DNA of 9,542 nucleotides from an uncultured Candidatus Saccharibacteria bacterium (GTDB taxonomy: Bacteria; Patescibacteriota; Saccharimonadia; Saccharimonadales; Saccharimonadaceae): NCBI GenBank assembly GCA_938041005.1, contig CALHZJ010000085.1, positions 1 to 9,542 on the forward strand. Reading direction: 5' to 3'. Positions 7,077-9,542 of the stretch are shown here, piece after piece (position 1 is the stretch's first letter; the number at the start of each line of letters is the position of its first letter). Under the pieces are notes generated by a model. That model worked only from the letters and a program-made list of their open reading frames with translations. It was not told the origin of the DNA and ran no database searches. The position numbers and the translations under genes were made by a program.

Positions 7077-8477
7077 TTATCGACCGCCGAATAATTTCTC
7101 AAGCAAAGTCGGCTCGGGCTTTCCTGGGATATTTGATTTGTTGTTTTGCTGCTGATTTGAGCTGGATTCTGATGTCGCAGTAGCTTTGCTTGGGTCTGGG
7201 CTGATTTGTTCCGCAAAGATAAGAAGTCGCTTTTCTGCGGTTCCTAAAGGTACGCAGCTTACAAGTGTTAGCATTGGCTTATCTGTATTAATCTGAACTT
7301 TTGAAACTTCGGTTGGCATAACAACTTCTGTTGAAGTTATCTTATAAGTGTAGCGTTTCCCGTTGTAATTCATGTAAATAATGTCGCCCTTGACCAACTT
7401 TTCATTCTGAGCAAAGACGAATTTATAATCGCCACCAGCAAAAGCGTCGTTACTGGAGTGTGCGGCAAATACGGCATTTCCGACTTCGCCTGGCACGGCG
7501 CTGGCGCCAGGAATTGAAAAGTGAGCCACTCCCTTCTCCATGGCTTTTGATTGCGATTTCGTGTCACTAGCGGCGCCGTAAACAACTGGCGCGTCAACGT
7601 TAATCTTTGGGATGATAATCCTAGGTTCTGGTCCGACAGTTACGTCAGTGGAGGCGTCAACGATGATGTTTTGCGGGTTAATTGCGCCAGGTGTTGTATA
7701 GGCTGCGACCGCGCCGAAAATAATGCGATTATACTGCAAAAACATGAAGACTAATAGCACCGATAATCCAGCAATCGCCGGAACAAAATGCCGGGATTTT
7801 TTCACTTTATTTGCGGAGTCGCGAACCTTTTGCTGAATTTGACTACGGAGTTCTTTTATGGCTGCTTTTTGTGGGTCCAGTGGTTCGTCTTCGCTGATTA
7901 CTGGCGTGATATTATGATTTTCCTTCGTCAATCGAGAAATCTCACGGTTTTTTGCCGCAATGTCGCCAGCATAGTAACGCTCGTAATACATCTGATAATA
8001 TTTCTGCCAAGCACTGTGGTATTGCTTCCACTGGTCGGCTGAAACTTGAGTGTGGACGGCTGAATTTTGAGTTTGAGTGGTTTGGTTTGCGGGTGTGGAA
8101 TTGCTTTGTGGCTTTGGCTGAATCTGGGTTTGGGCAATTGGCGCCGTCCGCATAGCGTGACTAACGGTGTCTTTTTTCGGCTCTGGTTGTGGTGTTGTTG
8201 AAGCTTGCTGAGATTTGGAGATTTGCACCTTGGGCTGTTCTGGTCGGACTTCGGGTTTTGGTTGTAATTGAGCGGAAAATGGTTGCGGCTGAGGTTTTTC
8301 TGGCGCGGAATTCTGTTCTTCTGATCTGGAATAAATAGCGTCAAGCTGCCCACGAATAACATCAGCAGCGGCATTTCGTGAGGCTGCTGAGTCGCGAGTT
8401 GGCGGCGTGAGAGATCGGCGCTGATCTGATACCGGCATGCCCACTCGACCGTTTGATTGATCATCCGTCGGATACAT
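7077..8477 (-). CDS. Sortase with long disordered N-terminal region
   Basis: A 466-residue cysteine transpeptidase that should cleave sorting signals and join surface proteins to the envelope. The catalytic triad is visible in the C-terminal domain (about 280-430): H340 in VFAAHSSND, C408 in TLVSC (the TLXTC motif) and R417 in EKRLLIFAE. One transmembrane helix lies at about 231-252, giving a class D/E-like, N-anchored arrangement. Unusually, about 230 residues precede it. They are Pro/Gln/Ser/Thr-rich and probably disordered, with a patterned aromatic stretch at 150-169 (three YY pairs four residues apart) and then a charged helix at 173-187. A short Ser/Gln-rich tail follows the catalytic domain. 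No substrate with LPXTG is seen in this window. The start is ATG 8477; a TATAAT lies 10 bases upstream and only a weak AAGAAG resembles a ribosome site. Confidence 0.95.
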   Translation of the reverse strand: MYPTDDQSNGRVGMPVSDQRRSLTPPTRDSAASRNAAADVIRGQLDAIYSRSEEQNSAPEKPQPQPFSAQLQPKPEVRPEQPKVQISKSQQASTTPQPEPKKDTVSHAMRTAPIAQTQIQPKPQSNSTPANQTTQTQNSAVHTQVSADQWKQYHSAWQKYYQMYYERYYAGDIAAKNREISRLTKENHNITPVISEDEPLDPQKAAIKELRSQIQQKVRDSANKVKKSRHFVPAIAGLSVLLVFMFLQYNRIIFGAVAAYTTPGAINPQNIIVDASTDVTVGPEPRIIIPKINVDAPVVYGAASDTKSQSKAMEKGVAHFSIPGASAVPGEVGNAVFAAHSSNDAFAGGDYKFVFAQNEKLVKGDIIYMNYNGKRYTYKITSTEVVMPTEVSKVQINTDKPMLTLVSCVPLGTAEKRLLIFAEQISPDPSKATATSESSSNQQQNNKSNIPGKPEPTLLEKLFGGR

Positions 8478-8487
8478 AACTTCTTTT

Positions 8488-8493
8488 ATTATA
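8488..8493 (-). promoter_or_regulatory. -10 element of the sortase gene
   Basis: The minus strand reads TATAAT ending 10 bases before the ATG at 8477, so the leader would be only about 3-4 bases long. No TGn extension and no convincing -35 are visible. The placement repeats that of the DUF3048 and PEGA genes. Confidence 0.5.
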
Positions 8494-8523
8494 CGTCAAA
8501 TTGATATCAAATAAAAGTCGTGC

Positions 8524-8552
8524 TTGTGAGAAATTGTTAGTTGTGCTACAAT
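8524..8552 (+). promoter_or_regulatory. tRNA-Leu promoter
   Basis: The plus strand has a -35 TTGTGA at 8524-8529, a 17-base spacer and a -10 TACAAT at 8547-8552 with a TGC extension directly before it. Transcription should start near 8559, leaving a 5' leader of about 20 bases to be removed from the tRNA precursor. Confidence 0.7.
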
Positions 8553-8580
8553 CATACGGTAGCTTGGAGCGTTCTCTTGT

Positions 8581-8667
8581 GCCGCGGTGGCGGAATTGGT
8601 AGACGCGCTAGACTCAAAATCTGGTGAGCAATAGCTCGTGCCGGTTCAAGTCCGGCCCGCGGTACCA
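8581..8667 (+). tRNA. tRNA-Leu (anticodon CAA), CCA encoded
   Basis: A complete 87-base class II tRNA. The acceptor stem pairs 8581-8587 with 8657-8663. The D arm (gcg/cgc) follows. The anticodon stem ctaga/tctgg encloses the loop ctcaaaa with anticodon CAA at 8615-8617, reading UUG leucine codons. The long variable arm forms gagc/gctc around aata, as expected for leucine. The T arm gccgg/ccggc encloses ttcaagt. Discriminator A73 and a gene-encoded CCA end at 8667. The first acceptor pair is G1-U72, a wobble where G-C is usual. It has its own promoter and terminator, so it is a single-gene unit. Confidence 0.97.
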
Positions 8668-8685
8668 GAGGCAGCTTCAGGTGAT

Positions 8686-8712
8686 AATCGTCCATTTTGG
8701 GCGATTTTTTAT
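8686..8712 (+). terminator. Intrinsic terminator of tRNA-Leu
   Basis: An 8-base stem pairs aatcgtcc (8686-8693) with gggcgatt (8699-8706), including one G-U pair, around an atttt loop. The T-run continues through 8710. It begins 18 bases after the encoded CCA. On the opposite strand no T-run follows, so it should act only rightward. Confidence 0.8.
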
Positions 8713-8714
8713 AC

Positions 8715-8789
8715 AAAGAAAACAGCCCGCGCAGAAAGGCGCTACGCCGAGGCTTTACGCCTTCCAGGCGAGCTGTCTTCTGGCGGGCT
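8715..8789 (-). terminator. Long hairpin, terminator of the small membrane protein gene
   Basis: AGCCCGC plus CAGAA (8724-8730, 8732-8736) pairs with TTCTG plus GCGGGCT (8778-8789): a stem of up to 12 base pairs broken by one bulged base at 8731. Inside, aaggcg (8736-8741) can pair with cgcctt (8758-8763). On the minus strand the stem is followed by GTTTTCTTT (8723-8715), giving an intrinsic terminator for the gene ending at 8793. On the plus strand only tttatt follows, so rightward activity would be weaker. The loop of about 41 bases is larger than a simple terminator needs. Confidence 0.65.
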
Positions 8790-8792
8790 TTA

Positions 8793-9038
8793 TTAGGCCG
8801 CCCAGCAATTGTCATTGCAATTGCGACAGTGGTTGACTATCGCGGTTAGTGCACCGCAAGCTAGCAACATTCCGATCAATATGCCGCACTTAACTGCGGT
8901 CATCACGGGAATCAATCCCGTGAAAGCCGCAAACAGAGTACACGGCGTTACAGCAATCACAACTGCAATTACTGTAACGACACTCAAGGGAATGATTAAG
9001 GAGAGTATTTCTCCTGTGCCGATAATAATGCGACGCAT
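8793..9038 (-). CDS. Small hydrophobic membrane protein with Cys-rich tail, unknown
   Basis: An 81-residue protein I do not recognise. Support for it being a gene is strong for its size. A perfect Shine-Dalgarno (AAGGAGGTGA) lies 5 bases before ATG 9038, a consensus promoter lies upstream and a terminator hairpin begins 4 bases beyond the stop codon. After a short basic start (MRR), residues 10-31 form a clear transmembrane helix. Residues 34-49 and 52-69 can form one or two more. Cysteines lie at 33, 51, 61, 71, 74 and 78; the tail HCRNCNDNCWAA has C-x2-C-x3-C with repeated Asn-Cys. The in-frame GTG at 9047 lies inside the Shine-Dalgarno and is rejected as start. Possible roles include a small membrane regulator, a toxin or bacteriocin-like peptide, or a metal-binding membrane peptide; none is demonstrated. 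The antisense frame is also open but lacks such signals. Confidence 0.72.
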   Translation of the reverse strand: MRRIIIGTGEILSLIIPLSVVTVIAVVIAVTPCTLFAAFTGLIPVMTAVKCGILIGMLLACGALTAIVNHCRNCNDNCWAA

Positions 9039-9108
9039 TACTTTCACCTCCTTTCGAGAAGTGCTCTTACGATCGCGACCAAGGGCTTGATAAGTCGCGA
9101 AAGCTTGG
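9039..9108 (-). promoter_or_regulatory. Structured 5' leader with ribosome-site hairpin
   Basis: The predicted leader of about 68-70 bases has several pairings. (1) TCGCGAC (9100-9094) pairs with GTCGCGA (9079-9073). (2) CCAAG (9108-9104) pairs with CTTGG (9083-9079), which abuts and competes with the first. (3) CACTTCT (9063-9057) pairs with AGGAGGTG (9052-9045, one bulged G) around CGAA, covering the Shine-Dalgarno. (4) CTTTCG (9103-9098) pairs with CGAAAG (9056-9051), which would open both (1) and (3). This suggests translational control by mutually exclusive folds. I recognise no known riboswitch class. Confidence 0.45.
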
Positions 9109-9112
9109 TAGT

Positions 9113-9141
9113 ATAATACAACTAATTGTACGTAATGTCAA
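9113..9141 (-). promoter_or_regulatory. Consensus promoter of the small membrane protein gene
   Basis: The minus strand has a perfect -35 TTGACA (9141-9136), a 17-base spacer and TATTAT (9118-9113, five of six matches). A TATACT overlaps at 9115-9110 but at 20-base spacing. Transcription should begin near 9106, about 68 bases before the ATG. It is the best -35/-10 pair in the window and lies directly after the stop codon of the gene entering from the right. Confidence 0.75.
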
Positions 9142-9159
9142 GCGGATATTTATGTGAGG

Positions 9160-9542
9160 CTACATTTTGCAGATAGCGGTACTGATTGCCGCTAGCGGCG
9201 CTTTCGGCGACCAAATCAAGTAGCTTGCGGCGCGGGCGCCGACGGTTCCCCGCCAAATTGCCATTGGTGCGTCCCATTTTTGGGTGACGACTTCTCCGCT
9301 GTGGGCGATTATTAAATTGTCGGCATGAAAAACGCAAATTGTTACGGGATATGTGATGGTGAATTTGTGAAGCGCTTCGACAAGTTGCGACAATTGAATG
9401 CTGAACGTAATCATTTTTGGATAAAAAATTGCGCGGAATATTTTCTGAACTTGCGCCAGACTTGCTACGAAAACCACGTGCGGATTGTCCAAAATTTCCT
9501 GAAAACTATTTTGCACGAGGTCAATCGCATCTCGCGTCAGCA
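9160..9542 (-). CDS. 3' end of an unrecognised gene
   Basis: The last 126 complete residues of a protein whose start lies beyond the right edge. The frame is open from base 9542 to a TAG at 9162-9160, so the GTG at 9516 need not be the start. The visible part is soluble-looking and mixed alpha/beta: DNPHVVFVASLAQVQKIF, then MITFSIQLSQLVEALHKFT, YPVTICVFHADNLIIAHSGEVVTQKW and WRGTVGARAASYLIW. Strand-like hydrophobic runs alternate with helices, ending in a short ICKM tail. I could not assign a family; a Rossmann-like or ribokinase-like enzyme is one possibility, held weakly. The next gene downstream on the same strand has its own promoter starting 19 bases after this stop codon. Confidence 0.75.
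   Translation of the reverse strand, partial: LTRDAIDLVQNSFQEILDNPHVVFVASLAQVQKIFRAIFYPKMITFSIQLSQLVEALHKFTITYPVTICVFHADNLIIAHSGEVVTQKWDAPMAIWRGTVGARAASYLIWSPKAPLAAISTAICKM

Noticed and set aside
7928..8464. 178-residue minus-strand ORF in another frame of the sortase gene
   Set aside because: The Pro/Gln-rich repeats of the sortase tail keep an alternate frame open; the product is low-complexity with no start signal.
8552..8815. 87-residue minus-strand ORF containing RAGLEPARAIAHQILSLARLPIPPP
   Set aside because: This string is the antisense translation of a tRNA-Leu gene, a well-known spurious protein. The frame covers the tRNA at 8581-8667 and has no ribosome site.
8805..8824. Small inverted repeat built from two CAATTG copies
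   Set aside because: Explained by the repeated Asn-Cys codons at the end of the small membrane protein; too short to call a separate element.
9039..9047. GTG at 9047 as start of the small membrane protein
   Set aside because: The GTG lies within the Shine-Dalgarno sequence itself; ATG 9038 sits at proper spacing.
8809..9090. 93-residue plus-strand ORF opposite the small membrane protein
   Set aside because: It begins at a TTG with no Shine-Dalgarno or promoter, while the minus-strand frame has a perfect ribosome site, a promoter and a terminator.
9073..9108. H-type pseudoknot from the CCAAG/CTTGG and TCGCGA/TCGCGA stems
   Set aside because: The order fits a pseudoknot, but no bases are left to span the 5-base-pair first stem, so the stems are more likely alternatives than simultaneous.
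9122..9337. 71-residue minus-strand ORF
   Set aside because: Arg-rich alternate frame overlapping the longer frame that is open to the window edge, and it overlaps the promoter at 9113-9141.
1..9542. CRISPR array, insertion sequence, phage or restriction genes
   Set aside because: No regularly spaced repeats, terminal inverted repeats or recognisable mobile or defence proteins are visible.

Overview
The window most resembles a small-genome Patescibacteria/CPR bacterium, and Saccharibacteria (TM7) is my best guess. The reasons are compact gene packing (gaps of 8-100 bases), an N-terminally anchored sortase with a long disordered cytoplasmic tail and a YY-repeat segment, a PEGA-domain membrane protein, a DUF3048 protein, and several genes whose -10 element lies almost on the start codon. 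This placement comes from protein flavour and layout, not from a marker gene or a search. The standard genetic code fits: all main reading frames are open with UGA unused. The eight visible stop codons are four TAG and four TAA.

Bases 1-2946, minus strand: a three-gene unit transcribed leftward. It holds a DUF3048 (YerB-like) anchored protein, a two-TM PAS-like sensor histidine kinase overlapping it by 10 bases, and a response regulator that runs off the left edge. It is an envelope protein tied to a two-component system. Bases 2985-4430, minus: gltX, glutamyl-tRNA synthetase, with its own apparent leaderless promoter. Bases 4460-5482, minus: a single-TM protein with a basic disordered cytoplasmic half and a small extracytoplasmic domain that may be DUF4367-like.

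Bases 5483-5571 are a divergent promoter region. Bases 5572-7068, plus: an anchored PEGA-domain protein with a propeller-like repeat region. It converges on the sortase gene (7077-8477, minus) with only 8 bases between the stop codons. Bases 8478-8580 are again a divergent promoter region, serving the sortase to the left and a tRNA-Leu(CAA) gene (8581-8667, plus) to the right. The tRNA is followed by an intrinsic terminator.

Bases 8715-9141 hold the least ordinary unit. It is a compact, self-contained transcription unit on the minus strand: a consensus TTGACA-N17-TATTAT promoter, a roughly 70-base leader with competing RNA pairings and a hairpin over the ribosome binding site, a perfect Shine-Dalgarno sequence, an 81-residue very hydrophobic protein with a Cys-rich tail, and a long terminator hairpin. 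I do not recognise the protein. Bases 9160-9542, minus, are the 3' end of an unrecognised gene entering from the right.

As a whole the window is mostly cell-envelope and surface functions (sortase, PEGA protein, DUF3048 protein, single-TM protein, sensor kinase) mixed with translation genes (gltX, tRNA-Leu). I see no insertion sequence, phage gene or CRISPR array.
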